Positions 45,477 through 54,109 of a DNA stretch of 64,000 nucleotides are shown piece by piece. The number at the start of each line of letters is the position of its first letter. Positions within the stretch are counted from its first letter, which is position 1. The translations under genes and the position numbers were made by a program. The stretch comes from JADKBO01 sp965230345 (GTDB taxonomy: Bacteria; Bacteroidota; Bacteroidia; Chitinophagales; Saprospiraceae), in the NCBI GenBank assembly GCA_965230345.1, contig CBDDKR010000002.1, positions 1,240,001 to 1,304,000 of the forward strand. The letters run 5' to 3'. The notes below the pieces were generated by a model, which was not told where the DNA came from, did not search any database, and was given only the letters and a program-made list of their open reading frames with translations.

Positions 45477-46043
45477 ATGAAACTTTGGGAATATATAAAA
45501 CAGCAATACGATGCCACATTTAAAGAAGATGATTTTCCTTATGAGATTACTCAAAGAAAAATAAAAAAGGGAGAAATTATATTCCCTTATAATAAGGTCG
45601 GTGATAAAGTGTATTTTCTCAATTCTGGAATTGTTGAAAATACTATATGTATAGGGGGCATTGAAAAGACGCTTAGTTTTATTTTTGAAAACCAATTCTT
45701 TTGTGCGTTAGCATCTGTTCTAACTGGTGAACCTTCTACTATGCAAGGAATAGCAATTACAGACTGTATAGTTGAAGAATGGACTTATAGCGACCAGCTC
45801 AAATCATATGAAACAAACCTCCTACCTAATAAGATTGGTCGAGTAGAAGTTGAAAAATACTATGTACGAAAATTTCAAAGAGAAACACAGTTTTTAACGA
45901 TGACAACTGAAGAAATGTACTTAGACCTAATCAATGAAAGACCAGAGGTAATTCAAAAAATACCTCTTAATAAAATTGCTAACTATTTTGGAGTATTACC
46001 CCAACAAATTAGCAGAATTAGAAAACGAATAAGGGATAAATAG
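45477..46043 (+). CDS. Crp/Fnr-family transcriptional regulator
   Basis: A 188-residue protein with the Crp layout: a cyclic-nucleotide-binding-like beta roll (about 20-110; KKGEIIFPYNKVGDKVYFLN, then SGIVENTICI) and a C-terminal winged helix (about 140-188; ERPEVIQKIPLNKIANYFGV, then PQQISRIRKRI). The phosphate-binding signature of true cAMP receptors is not conserved, as usual for the Bacteroidota branch. The start at 45477 (MKLWEYI) is chosen. It lies 440 bp upstream of the lipoprotein gene run in the same direction and is the best candidate for its regulator, by position only. Confidence 0.83.
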   Translation: MKLWEYIKQQYDATFKEDDFPYEITQRKIKKGEIIFPYNKVGDKVYFLNSGIVENTICIGGIEKTLSFIFENQFFCALASVLTGEPSTMQGIAITDCIVEEWTYSDQLKSYETNLLPNKIGRVEVEKYYVRKFQRETQFLTMTTEEMYLDLINERPEVIQKIPLNKIANYFGVLPQQISRIRKRIRDK

Positions 46044-46482
46044 TCTTTAAACTAAGCCTTTAATGTTGACTCAAAATCTCCATTTTTAACAGTACCTTTT
46101 CTCTTTTCTTAGCATCTCACCTGTATTTCGATTGCTTATAATCCATAAAGGCAATCTCCCAATAATATCTGAATTCTACATTATTGTCGCAAGAAGTTTA
46201 GAATAGTTAACAATCGCTCACAGAATGTCTTGATTTCTTGCCTTGAAGGCAAGTATTTCCATCTTCGATTGTAATTCCTTTGCAGCCAAATACTAAGGTT
46301 CTAACTTCGGTAGTTTGGTCTATCAAATCTTAGACAAAATTTGGTTAATTAACCTATTGTTATTTTTTTCTAAAATTCTAAAATTCTAAAATTCTAAAAT
46401 TCTAAAATTCTAAAATAAAACCCAACCCTTTATAAAAAATAATAGGTCTCTTGAGTTTTAAAAGGTAACAATCGAATACATC
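46044..46482. other. Intergenic region upstream of the exported-protein gene run
   Basis: No gene is seen. It includes the 8-bp tandem repeat at 46368-46415, and the promoter of the 46483-56090 gene run should lie here. Confidence 0.45.
46368..46415 (+). repeat. Tandem repeat TTCTAAAA x6
   Basis: Six exact copies of the 8-bp unit TTCTAAAA in a row, ending 67 bp before the start codon of the first lipoprotein gene. Such arrays in promoter regions can change length by slippage and so alter expression. This is a possibility, not shown here. Confidence 0.85.
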
Positions 46483-47535
46483 ATGAAATCAAACATGTTA
46501 ATAATTCTTATTGGCTTGCTGGTAACCAATACTGGCTGTTCATTACTTAAAAATCAAAATACAAAGAACACAATGGATGTGAAAAACCATTTAGTTTTAG
46601 GAGAAGTGAGAGGCATTGAAAATGGAAGAGATGGTTATACTGCCGAAATTAAAACCTCGAATGAAGAATTGTATTTCGCCACTATCAGCATTCCAAACAT
46701 TGGAAGTGTTGAAGGATATCAGAGATTGGAAAAAGGAAAAAAGGTAGCTCTACGTGGGGACTATTGGAAACTTGGCGATAAAAACAGACTTACCGTACGA
46801 GAAATTTTAAGTGCGGATAATGACAACTTTGAGCTAAGTGGAAAAGCTAAATCTTTCAATCATGGTGGTGATGGTTACACCGTAAAGGTTATTACAAATG
46901 AGACGAAAGAATATTATATAACAATAAGTTTTAGTAATTTAGGAAAAAATCATTCAAAGTATAAAGAATACAAATTGGGAGAGACGGCACATGTAGTTGG
47001 TGAACTTTGGAAAATGGGAGATGAGCTACATGTTACAGCAAGAGACATTCTTTTAACGTCAAAAAATAAAGCAAACAACTTAGAGTTAATCATCGGAGAA
47101 GTTAAGAGCATTCATAAAGGTACTGACGGAATAAATAGTTTTCTACTGATAGTAACAACTCCCAATGGAAGCCAATATGATGCAATGATAGATGACCTAA
47201 CATTGATGGACAGATTTGAAGCAGGTAAGAAAGTCGCTTTAAAAGGTGAACTCAGAGACATCAAATATCTATTTGTAAAAGAAATCATCAGCACAGATAC
47301 GGAGGATTTTGTTGTAAAGGGGATAGTGGAAACTATCAAAAATGAAATGGATGGTAACGTCATTACAATTAAAACCGAAGACGGAGAAGTTTATCAGGTA
47401 ACCCTAAGCATTGCTAATATGGATGAGGGTAAGGAATTCAAAACGTTTAAGGTTGGAGAAACAGCACATGTAAGAGGTGAATTTTGGTTGTTTTCCGGAA
47501 AAAAACAAATAACGGTTAGAGAGATTTTGCCTTAA
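46483..47535 (+). CDS. Lipoprotein with four OB-like repeats
   Basis: A 350-residue lipoprotein (lipobox VTNTGC, Cys19). The mature part consists of four repeats of about 70-80 residues with the pattern GxVxxIxxGxDGYxxxIxTxxxExYxxxISxxNxG, then KxGxxxxVxGExWKxxxxxxLTVREIL. Single repeats: about 38-108, 110-180, 190-265 and 268-350. The pattern of five strands with conserved Gly fits an OB-fold-like barrel, but I cannot name the family. The same module occurs in the lipoproteins at 48648 and 55074. It opens the run of exported-protein genes. Confidence 0.7.
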   Translation: MKSNMLIILIGLLVTNTGCSLLKNQNTKNTMDVKNHLVLGEVRGIENGRDGYTAEIKTSNEELYFATISIPNIGSVEGYQRLEKGKKVALRGDYWKLGDKNRLTVREILSADNDNFELSGKAKSFNHGGDGYTVKVITNETKEYYITISFSNLGKNHSKYKEYKLGETAHVVGELWKMGDELHVTARDILLTSKNKANNLELIIGEVKSIHKGTDGINSFLLIVTTPNGSQYDAMIDDLTLMDRFEAGKKVALKGELRDIKYLFVKEIISTDTEDFVVKGIVETIKNEMDGNVITIKTEDGEVYQVTLSIANMDEGKEFKTFKVGETAHVRGEFWLFSGKKQITVREILP

Positions 47536-47593
47536 ATAAATAGCCCCACGATTTCAAAAAATAATTTTTCAAAAATTTTAAAATAGCACAAAT

Positions 47594-48628
47594 ATGTATT
47601 CATTACATAGGAGATTTGTATGTCTTTTAGCATTAGTTTTCATTTCATCAATCTTAATTACAGGATGTAGCGATGATGATATGATGCCAACACCTCCTCA
47701 TCCAGCCCCAACTGTTGAGTTATCTAAGATAGAGATAATATTAGATGGAGATAACCAAGAGTTAATTGACTTACTAAATAAAGTAAGGGGAAGTGTTGGG
47801 AAAACAGGACCTGGTTCAAAAGTCATCTGGAGTAGAAAGAATGACTATGGATTAGGACTTTATATTAGTGCAAACCATGTAGTAGGTCTTGATACTTGGG
47901 ATTCAAGAAATGCCGAATTTTTAGAAAACTTTACTACTGTTTGGGGCAATTTTGGCAATTCTCAATTGCCACCAACTAATGGGAATGTACAATTGGATGA
48001 TACCTTATCGGCAGACTTTGCATTGATGCACTTTGATATTTCTGCTTCGGCAACAAATACAACTATTCTTCCTAAAGAGGATTTTTATTTGGGAATTATG
48101 GATAACCAAAAAGTTGAGCGAGACCCACTTTTCCCTCAGTATCCTGACGAGTTGCAAATAAACACACCATTAGCAATGTATGACCCAGAAAGTCGAACGA
48201 AAGCAGATGGCACTTGGAGTAATCCAGTCGCAGGCGAAAATGCACTTTTAGTAGGGTATCCTCAGGATGCTGCAACTTATCCAAATGGTGCTGTTGCATA
48301 CGGCTTAATATTATCAGACGATTTAGCTGAGACAAAAATAATGGAACTCCAATCAGCAGGGGATTCAGAAGGAGACATACCCTATGACCCGACGGTAGAA
48401 TTCTTTGTTGATGCACAGGGAATAGCAGGAATGAGTGGAGGCGGTGTATTTAATGCCGAGGGGCAATTATTAGGAATAATGGTGAGAGCAAGTGATACTG
48501 AAAATGCTCCTAAGATTGTAAGGGTCGTGAAAGTCTCTCATATTAGGTCAAAAATGTTAGAGCTGTATAACTCATTAAGTCAAACAGACAAAGACAAATT
48601 AAAGCCTTACATCAGTGGCGAATTATAA
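47594..48628 (+). CDS. Trypsin-like serine protease lipoprotein
   Basis: A 344-residue lipoprotein (lipobox LITGC, Cys25, followed by SDDDMMPTPP, typical of Bacteroidota surface lipoproteins). The chymotrypsin-like fold is suggested by the catalytic triad: His95 in ISANHVVG, Asp141 in SADFALM and Ser281 in GMSGGGVFNAEGQLLGIM. It would act in the periplasm or at the cell surface. It lies 58 bp after the four-repeat lipoprotein gene, in the same direction, and is followed after 19 bp by the next lipoprotein gene. Confidence 0.78.
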   Translation: MYSLHRRFVCLLALVFISSILITGCSDDDMMPTPPHPAPTVELSKIEIILDGDNQELIDLLNKVRGSVGKTGPGSKVIWSRKNDYGLGLYISANHVVGLDTWDSRNAEFLENFTTVWGNFGNSQLPPTNGNVQLDDTLSADFALMHFDISASATNTTILPKEDFYLGIMDNQKVERDPLFPQYPDELQINTPLAMYDPESRTKADGTWSNPVAGENALLVGYPQDAATYPNGAVAYGLILSDDLAETKIMELQSAGDSEGDIPYDPTVEFFVDAQGIAGMSGGGVFNAEGQLLGIMVRASDTENAPKIVRVVKVSHIRSKMLELYNSLSQTDKDKLKPYISGEL

Positions 48629-48647
48629 TTTTAATAGAACTATAAAA

Positions 48648-49181
48648 ATGAACAGAACATATTTATTATTGGGATTGATCCTATTTTTTTGCGCTTGTAG
48701 TGACGATGATAACCCAACTATTCCTATCCCAGATATAATATTGGGACAGGTTGAAACCATAGCGAAGGGCACAGGCAATGTTAGCGGATTTGCATTAGTG
48801 CTAAATACTCCGAATGGTGAAAGGTACGAAGCAACAATAGCTGAGTCAAGCCGTCTTGAGGATTTTGTCGTAGGCAATTCGGTAGCCCTAAAAGGACAAC
48901 GTGCCGGAAGTTTACTGGAAGTAACGAAAATCATAAGTACGGACAATGATAAATTCATTACCAGAGGAAATGTAATATCTATCACAGAAAACCAAGGTGG
49001 TTATCAGGCTGAAATTTTAGGGCTTGATGAGGAAACCTATTTTGCGGAAGTAAGCATCTCAAATTTAGGTAATGGATATACAGATTTTAGTGTAGGTGAA
49101 ATACGTGAAGTAAAAGGAGAGCTTTGGAAGTCTGCGTCAGACCAAAAACTACTACTAACGGTTAAAGAGATTATTGAATGA
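48648..49181 (+). CDS. Lipoprotein with two OB-like repeats
   Basis: A 177-residue lipoprotein starting MNRTYLLLGLILFFCACSDD (lipobox FCAC). An in-frame TTG-type start at 48615 overlapping the previous gene is less likely. Two repeats follow (about 28-98 and 101-177), of the type found in the 46483-47535 protein: LVLNTPNGERYEATIAESSR, then VGNSVALKGQ; and GYQAEILGLDEETYFAEVSI, then SVGEIREVKGELWK. Its last bases overlap the start of the next gene (ATGA). Confidence 0.68.
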   Translation: MNRTYLLLGLILFFCACSDDDNPTIPIPDIILGQVETIAKGTGNVSGFALVLNTPNGERYEATIAESSRLEDFVVGNSVALKGQRAGSLLEVTKIISTDNDKFITRGNVISITENQGGYQAEILGLDEETYFAEVSISNLGNGYTDFSVGEIREVKGELWKSASDQKLLLTVKEIIE

Positions 49182-49765
49182 AAAGAATATTAATAATTCT
49201 TTTACTGCTTCCAACAGCTATTTTTTCTCAAGAAAAAGGAAAACTTAAATTAAGTGTAGATTTTGGAGCTGTTTTTCCAAAAGGGAAAACTGATTTTTCT
49301 GCTTCTGCAGAGTTGAAATACAATCTCACCGAAAGGATGAACATTGGCTTTCGTATAGAAGGAGCAGGAATAGGGCAAGAAATAGAACTGCCTGATGGCA
49401 GTAAAGTTGATACAGATGCTCGATTGAGCACGGGCTACATAGCCACATTTGACTATTTATTAAAAAACACAAAAGAATTTTCTCCTTTTGTGGGTGGTGG
49501 AATTGGCTATTACAAGCCTTCGGATATTTCAACAGAATTAATTTCCATAGATGAACCGATTTCTTTAGATTCTGAATTTGGTCTTATGCTGAGAACTGGA
49601 GCAGAGTTTGACAAGGTTCGACTTTCAGTAAATTATCATCTTATACCTTCATCCGAAATTGCCTTTGATGCATTAAGCCAAAAAGTAAGTAACAGCTACT
49701 TGGGAATATCAATTGGTTATAATGTTGGAGGAGGAAAATATCCGATAATTGATAAGGTATATTAA
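49178..49765 (+). CDS. Outer-membrane beta-barrel protein
   Basis: A 195-residue protein with a signal peptide (MKRILIILLLLPTAIFSQ) and OmpA-like barrel strands (LKLSVDFGAVFPKG, LTERMNIGFRIEGAG, FSPFVGGGIGYYKP, YLGISIGYNVG). Size and pattern match the small outer-membrane beta-barrel family. The ATG overlaps the stop of the preceding lipoprotein gene by 4 bases, so the two are co-translated. It may act as an outer-membrane anchor or channel for the neighbouring lipoproteins. Confidence 0.75.
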   Translation: MKRILIILLLLPTAIFSQEKGKLKLSVDFGAVFPKGKTDFSASAELKYNLTERMNIGFRIEGAGIGQEIELPDGSKVDTDARLSTGYIATFDYLLKNTKEFSPFVGGGIGYYKPSDISTELISIDEPISLDSEFGLMLRTGAEFDKVRLSVNYHLIPSSEIAFDALSQKVSNSYLGISIGYNVGGGKYPIIDKVY

Positions 49766-49776
49766 AAAAGGAAAGA

Positions 49777-50490
49777 ATGATTAATTCAAGAAAATATAAG
49801 ATAAAATCGTTGATGGTATCATTTGCCATGATTTGTATCATTGTTTTGACATCGATAAGCAATCTTTTTGGTCAAAGAACCACGGATTGGCCCGAATTTC
49901 CAGGCTTAGGACATGGCGAATATCTTACCTTGACAAATGAGGGAGATTTTATTAGGGTTGCAGGTGCGGCTGCCCTCTCTTATGTAGTCGCCAAATATGT
50001 TCTAAAATCAGAAGAGCAAGGGGATTTTTGGCAAGTGAGGTTAAGCAATGCAGTAGGAGAAAACAAGTCGGTATTCAAGCAGAGCATCGGAGCTGAAAGA
50101 CATGTAGCGTCTTGGTTTGCTGTAGCTCTGGAATTCAACTTTCAGCAATGGTTCGTTAACGATTCATATGCTTCTCAAAATGCCAAATCAGGATTGGGTA
50201 TTGGTCTGCAACCATACTTCAGATGGTATGTATTAGGAAAAAAGAAGATTAGTCCGTATTTGGAGTATGGCACTGGATTTTACCAAGGGTTTAGTAAATT
50301 TCCGTCGAATGGCACCAATTTCACCTTTACACACTCCAGCCATGCTGGTATTCAATACACCAATAATAAAGGCAATAAACTGAGATTGAGTTATGGCCAA
50401 TACCATCAATCCAATAACGATTGGTGGGATGTAAACCCTTCATTCAACGGGAATGGGTTTCAGGCAACTTATTCAATTAAAATTAAATAA
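49777..50490 (+). CDS. PagL-like acyloxyacyl hydrolase (lipid A deacylase), copy 1
   Basis: A 237-residue outer-membrane protein with signal peptide (ending NLFGQ) and barrel strands. The C-terminal part shows the pattern of PagL (lipid A 3-O-deacylase) proteins: FTFTHSSHAGIQY, LRLSYGQYHQSNN with the catalytic His-Ser, then NPSFNGNGF. The family takes an ester-linked acyl chain off lipid A at the outer membrane. Here the exact SHxSN box reads YHQSNN, so activity is likely but not certain. The gene sits 11 bp after the beta-barrel gene, and a paralogue follows at 51377. Confidence 0.7.
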   Translation: MINSRKYKIKSLMVSFAMICIIVLTSISNLFGQRTTDWPEFPGLGHGEYLTLTNEGDFIRVAGAAALSYVVAKYVLKSEEQGDFWQVRLSNAVGENKSVFKQSIGAERHVASWFAVALEFNFQQWFVNDSYASQNAKSGLGIGLQPYFRWYVLGKKKISPYLEYGTGFYQGFSKFPSNGTNFTFTHSSHAGIQYTNNKGNKLRLSYGQYHQSNNDWWDVNPSFNGNGFQATYSIKIK

Positions 50491-50510
50491 CAATAAAAAG
50501 AAATAATGTA

Positions 50511-51362
50511 ATGAGAGTGAAGATTGCCACTTTATTAATCCTATTCTCTTTCTTTTCCGCTTGTGAAAAAGAGCCGTTCAAATGGACATCTGACTATGAC
50601 ATCAGTGTAATGTCCTTTAACATAAGGTATGATGAACCCGCAGATGGAGAAAATCAATGGAGCAATAGAAAAGAAGCCTGTCTCAAAATGTGGAGAGAAA
50701 CTACTCCGTCTATCGTAGGCATTCAAGAGGGCTTGCAACATCAAGTTGAATTTTTGGACGATAATTTACCCAATTATGATTTTATAGGAGTAGGTAGAGA
50801 TGACGGGCAAACCTCTGGTGAATATGCTGCTATTTATTATAACGTAGATGATTTCGAGTTAATAGAAAGCAATACTTTTTGGTTAAGTGAAACCCCTAAT
50901 GTGCCTTCTATTGGATGGGATGCCAACAATACCCGAATCACCACATGGGCTCATTTTAGAGATATTAATCATGATAAATCAATTTATGTTTTCAATACCC
51001 ATTTTGACCATAAAGGCAAAACAGCTAGAACGGAGTCGGCGAAATTATTGGTGCAAAAGATAAAAGAAATTGCTTCTGCTGATGCACCAATTTTTGTTAT
51101 TGGTGATTTTAATGCTTGGATAAGTCATGATTTGTTTAAGCCGATAACAGAGGAGTATTTCGATGCCAGAAGGTTTGCGGATTATACCGACAATGAGAAA
51201 TCTTTTAACCTATGGGGCAAGTGGTATGCTGATTGGAGCGTCGATTATATCTTTTATAAAAATGCTGATGCTTTAGCATTTAGAACGGTCATTGAAGATT
51301 ATGGTGTCCCATACATTTCTGATCATTACCCATTAATTACCCACTTTAATTATCTCGATTAA
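50511..51362 (+). CDS. EEP-superfamily hydrolase lipoprotein, copy 1
   Basis: A 283-residue lipoprotein (lipobox FSAC, Cys18) of the endonuclease/exonuclease/phosphatase fold. All key boxes are present in order: VMSFNIRYD (Asn37), GIQEG (Glu73), NTHFDHKG, IGDFNA and ISDHYPL. The superfamily includes DNase I, sphingomyelinases and inositol-phosphate phosphatases. With export and lipidation, an extracellular phosphodiester or phosphate ester is the likely target. Relatives follow at 52119 and 54110. The gene lies 20 bp after the PagL-like gene. Confidence 0.83.
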   Translation: MRVKIATLLILFSFFSACEKEPFKWTSDYDISVMSFNIRYDEPADGENQWSNRKEACLKMWRETTPSIVGIQEGLQHQVEFLDDNLPNYDFIGVGRDDGQTSGEYAAIYYNVDDFELIESNTFWLSETPNVPSIGWDANNTRITTWAHFRDINHDKSIYVFNTHFDHKGKTARTESAKLLVQKIKEIASADAPIFVIGDFNAWISHDLFKPITEEYFDARRFADYTDNEKSFNLWGKWYADWSVDYIFYKNADALAFRTVIEDYGVPYISDHYPLITHFNYLD

Positions 51363-51376
51363 AATTTTATATACGA

Positions 51377-52093
51377 ATGAATTTAAATATAAAAGAAGTA
51401 GTATTTTTTTTCTGCTTTGTTATTTCCATTAGTCAAAATGGATTTAGCCAGAGTAGTGGCAATGATTGGTTTCATATTCCCGGATTTACCCCTGAAATAC
51501 CAATAACACTTACCAATGAAAACACTTTCTATGGAGTAATTGGAGCAGCAGCTCTATCTTATGCTTTATCAGAGTTTGTCTTTAAGAAGGACAATGAGAA
51601 CATGAATTTCTATCAAGTTCGAGTAGGGATGAGTGATGAATATGTATGGGGGTTAAGAAGTGTATGGCATCAAAACTTTGGCGTAGAGAACCGTGTAGCT
51701 CCTTGGTTTGCAATCGCTGCTGAATTCAATCTTCAACAATGGAATGATCGAACGCCTGATATTGATAACAAAGATAAATTTGGAATGGGAGCAGGTATCA
51801 TGTCCTATTATCGTTGGTATCTGTTCGGTAAAAAAAGAATAAGTCCTTTTTTAGAATATGGGGCTGGAGTGTTCTGCGGATTTAAAGAGTTTCCTCGTAA
51901 TGGTTCTAATATCACCTTCAACCTTTCTACTCAATTAGGGCTGGAATATACTTTTAAAGATAAGAATAAATTACGTGTTGGTTATGGACTATCTCATCAA
52001 TCCAACAATGGACTTTCAAGCAGAAATCCCGGCTATGATGGGAACGGATTTAGTATTGGTTATTCTTGGTTTTGGAAAACTTCTAAATGGTAA
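51377..52093 (+). CDS. PagL-like acyloxyacyl hydrolase (lipid A deacylase), copy 2
   Basis: A 238-residue paralogue of the 49777 protein: signal peptide ending NGFSQ, shared opening (FTPEIPITLTNENTFYGVIG, then AALSYALSEFVFK) and a C-terminus closer to the PagL consensus (VGYGLSHQSNNGLSSRNPGYDGNGF). PagL enzymes use a Ser-His pair in the SH.SN box, which is clear here. It follows the first EEP gene by 14 bp and is followed by the second EEP gene, so the order PagL-EEP-PagL-EEP suggests that a two-gene unit was duplicated. Confidence 0.75.
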   Translation: MNLNIKEVVFFFCFVISISQNGFSQSSGNDWFHIPGFTPEIPITLTNENTFYGVIGAAALSYALSEFVFKKDNENMNFYQVRVGMSDEYVWGLRSVWHQNFGVENRVAPWFAIAAEFNLQQWNDRTPDIDNKDKFGMGAGIMSYYRWYLFGKKRISPFLEYGAGVFCGFKEFPRNGSNITFNLSTQLGLEYTFKDKNKLRVGYGLSHQSNNGLSSRNPGYDGNGFSIGYSWFWKTSKW

Positions 52094-52118
52094 TCGTCTT
52101 TTAAAAAAAGTACTAAAA

Positions 52119-53024
52119 ATGAGAGGACAAAAGTTTTCATTTTCACAACTTAGGTTTCAGCTATTATTAGTCGCAATTATTTGCATTGTTTTTACAAGCG
52201 GATGTTCTGATGATGACATTATAACGCCTCCCATTCCTACAGTTGAAGATATAGAGTTAGACGTGATGTCTTTTAATTTAAGATATGATAATCCAGATGA
52301 TAATGAAAACAAATGGGATAATAGAAAAGTGGCATGTATCACTATGTTAGAAGAAACAAGCCCTTCAATTATTGGCACTCAGGAAGGATTAGAACATCAA
52401 ATAGAATTTTTAGAAGACAATCTGCCTGAGTATAATTATGTCGGTGTAGGAAGAGATAATGGACAGACAGCAGGAGAGTTTGCAGCTATTTTTTATAAGA
52501 CAGAAGTTTTTGAAGTAATAAAAGAAGGCACTTTTTGGTTAAGCGAAACACCCGATATTCCTTCTATTGGTTGGGACGCTGCACTTGAGCGAATTGTCAC
52601 TTGGGTACATTTACAAGAAAAGAAAACTAAAAAATCTGTTTACACATTTAATACTCATTTTGACCATGAGGGCGAAGAAGCACGAATTAACTCTGCAAAA
52701 TTAATGGTTGGAAAAGTAAATGAAATTGTACAAGACACTACATCTGCTGTTTTTCTTACTGGTGATTTTAATGGCATTCTCATCCAATCTATGTTTGAGC
52801 CTATTTTGGAAGAATATCAAAGCGCTCAACAAAGTGCGTCAGTAACAGATGATATTAAATCCTTTAATGGATTTGGTGGTGGTGGATTTGCTGGATTGAT
52901 TAGTATTGATTTTGTATTTCATAAGGAAAATATTGAAGTGCTCAAGTTTGAAACGATTAACAAAGATTATGGTGTCCCATATATTTCTGACCATTACCCT
53001 ATTGTTGCTAAATTCAAGTTTTGA
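52119..53024 (+). CDS. EEP-superfamily hydrolase lipoprotein, copy 2
   Basis: A 301-residue lipoprotein; the ATG at 52119 (MRGQKFSFSQLRF) gives a proper signal peptide with lipobox FTSGC. A longer frame from 51975 only overlaps the preceding gene. EEP motifs: VMSFNLRYD, GTQEG, NTHFDHEG, TGDFNG and ISDHYPI. It differs from the other two copies more than they differ from each other (for example GFGGGGFAGLISIDFVF in place of NLWGKWYADWSVDYIFY). Extracellular hydrolase of an unknown phosphate ester. Confidence 0.82.
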   Translation: MRGQKFSFSQLRFQLLLVAIICIVFTSGCSDDDIITPPIPTVEDIELDVMSFNLRYDNPDDNENKWDNRKVACITMLEETSPSIIGTQEGLEHQIEFLEDNLPEYNYVGVGRDNGQTAGEFAAIFYKTEVFEVIKEGTFWLSETPDIPSIGWDAALERIVTWVHLQEKKTKKSVYTFNTHFDHEGEEARINSAKLMVGKVNEIVQDTTSAVFLTGDFNGILIQSMFEPILEEYQSAQQSASVTDDIKSFNGFGGGGFAGLISIDFVFHKENIEVLKFETINKDYGVPYISDHYPIVAKFKF

Positions 53025-53051
53025 TAATCATTATAAAGTTAATTTCAGAGA

Positions 53052-53885
53052 ATGAGAAAGAAAGCGGTTATAGCCTTTATAACATTATTTACTTTAAGCA
53101 TTATTTTAATATGTGTAGCCAACATTTATGTGAATGATAATTCTATTTCAATAAATGATTTGGCAATTAAAGACGACCGAGTTCTATTTGTGTTTGCCCA
53201 TCCTGATGATGAGCTTACAGCTGCAGGAACTTTATCAAAATTAAATGCTCAAGGCATTCCTACAGGCCTCATTTGTTTGACACGAGGAGAAGCTGGAAAA
53301 ACAGGTGGGCTTGTAACAAAAGAGAAGTTAGGGGAAGAAAGAACAAAAGAGTTAAAGGATGTTCAATCCATATTGGGGATAGATTACTTGAAAATTTTCG
53401 ATTTTCCTGATAGCGGTATTAAAGACATTGAACCTAAACAAATTAAGCAAGCAATATTGGAGGAAATAAGAGCATTTAAACCAACAGTAATTGTTGGTTA
53501 TGACACAACTGTAGGATTTTACGGTCATGATGACCATAGATTGGCAGGTCTGTATCTTCAAGAAGTTTTAGACAGTTCAAATGTAGATGGTTTAAATGGT
53601 TATTTTAAGGTGACCTTGCCTGAACCAATGATAGATTTAGCTCTTAAAATGTCTCCTACATTTAAAAACCGCTATCCACAAGACCCAGCAAAAGGGTTAC
53701 CTAAAGCCAATTTTGCTGTAAAAACAAGCAGGTATGGAAAGTTCAAACGAAAAGCGATGGAGGCTCACAAAACCCAAAAACAGGTCATAGACAATGTAGC
53801 ACCTTATTGCATGAGTGTTCCACCATTTATTTATTTCAAAATTTTTGACAGAGAATATTTTCACAAGGTAGAATTGGGCAATTAA
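53052..53885 (+). CDS. PIG-L family N-deacetylase
   Basis: A 277-residue zinc-dependent deacetylase of the PIG-L/LmbE family with one N-terminal membrane segment or signal anchor (about 5-25). Metal-binding boxes are AHPDDE (49-54) and YGHDDH (157-162). Between them lie LTRGEAGKTG and the strand VIVGYDTT. Family members remove N-acetyl groups from GlcNAc-lipids, such as GlcNAc-PI in GPI synthesis, or from mycothiol and bacillithiol precursors. With an exported domain and lipid-acting neighbours, a glycolipid substrate in the envelope is likely. The gene lies 27 bp after the second EEP gene. Confidence 0.83.
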   Translation: MRKKAVIAFITLFTLSIILICVANIYVNDNSISINDLAIKDDRVLFVFAHPDDELTAAGTLSKLNAQGIPTGLICLTRGEAGKTGGLVTKEKLGEERTKELKDVQSILGIDYLKIFDFPDSGIKDIEPKQIKQAILEEIRAFKPTVIVGYDTTVGFYGHDDHRLAGLYLQEVLDSSNVDGLNGYFKVTLPEPMIDLALKMSPTFKNRYPQDPAKGLPKANFAVKTSRYGKFKRKAMEAHKTQKQVIDNVAPYCMSVPPFIYFKIFDREYFHKVELGN

Positions 53886-54109
53886 TTCTAACCTGTCGTT
53901 TTGCAATGAATGAATTATCCATCATGTTTAAATCTGTTGAAACTACCACATTTTACCTCAAGAAAATATACAATTATAATTTCCGTGAAAATCAATAAAT
54001 TAGTTAACGTTGAAAACCTTAAGAACTAAATATTTTCAAAATTAATGGTGTAAGAAATTTCACTCTATAAAGAAAGTGAAACTTTAAATACCCAAAAAGA
54101 GATAATTGA

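Noticed and set aside
46368..46415. CRISPR array
   Set aside because: The 8-bp units are contiguous with no spacers; no CRISPR-like repeats or cas genes occur anywhere in the window.
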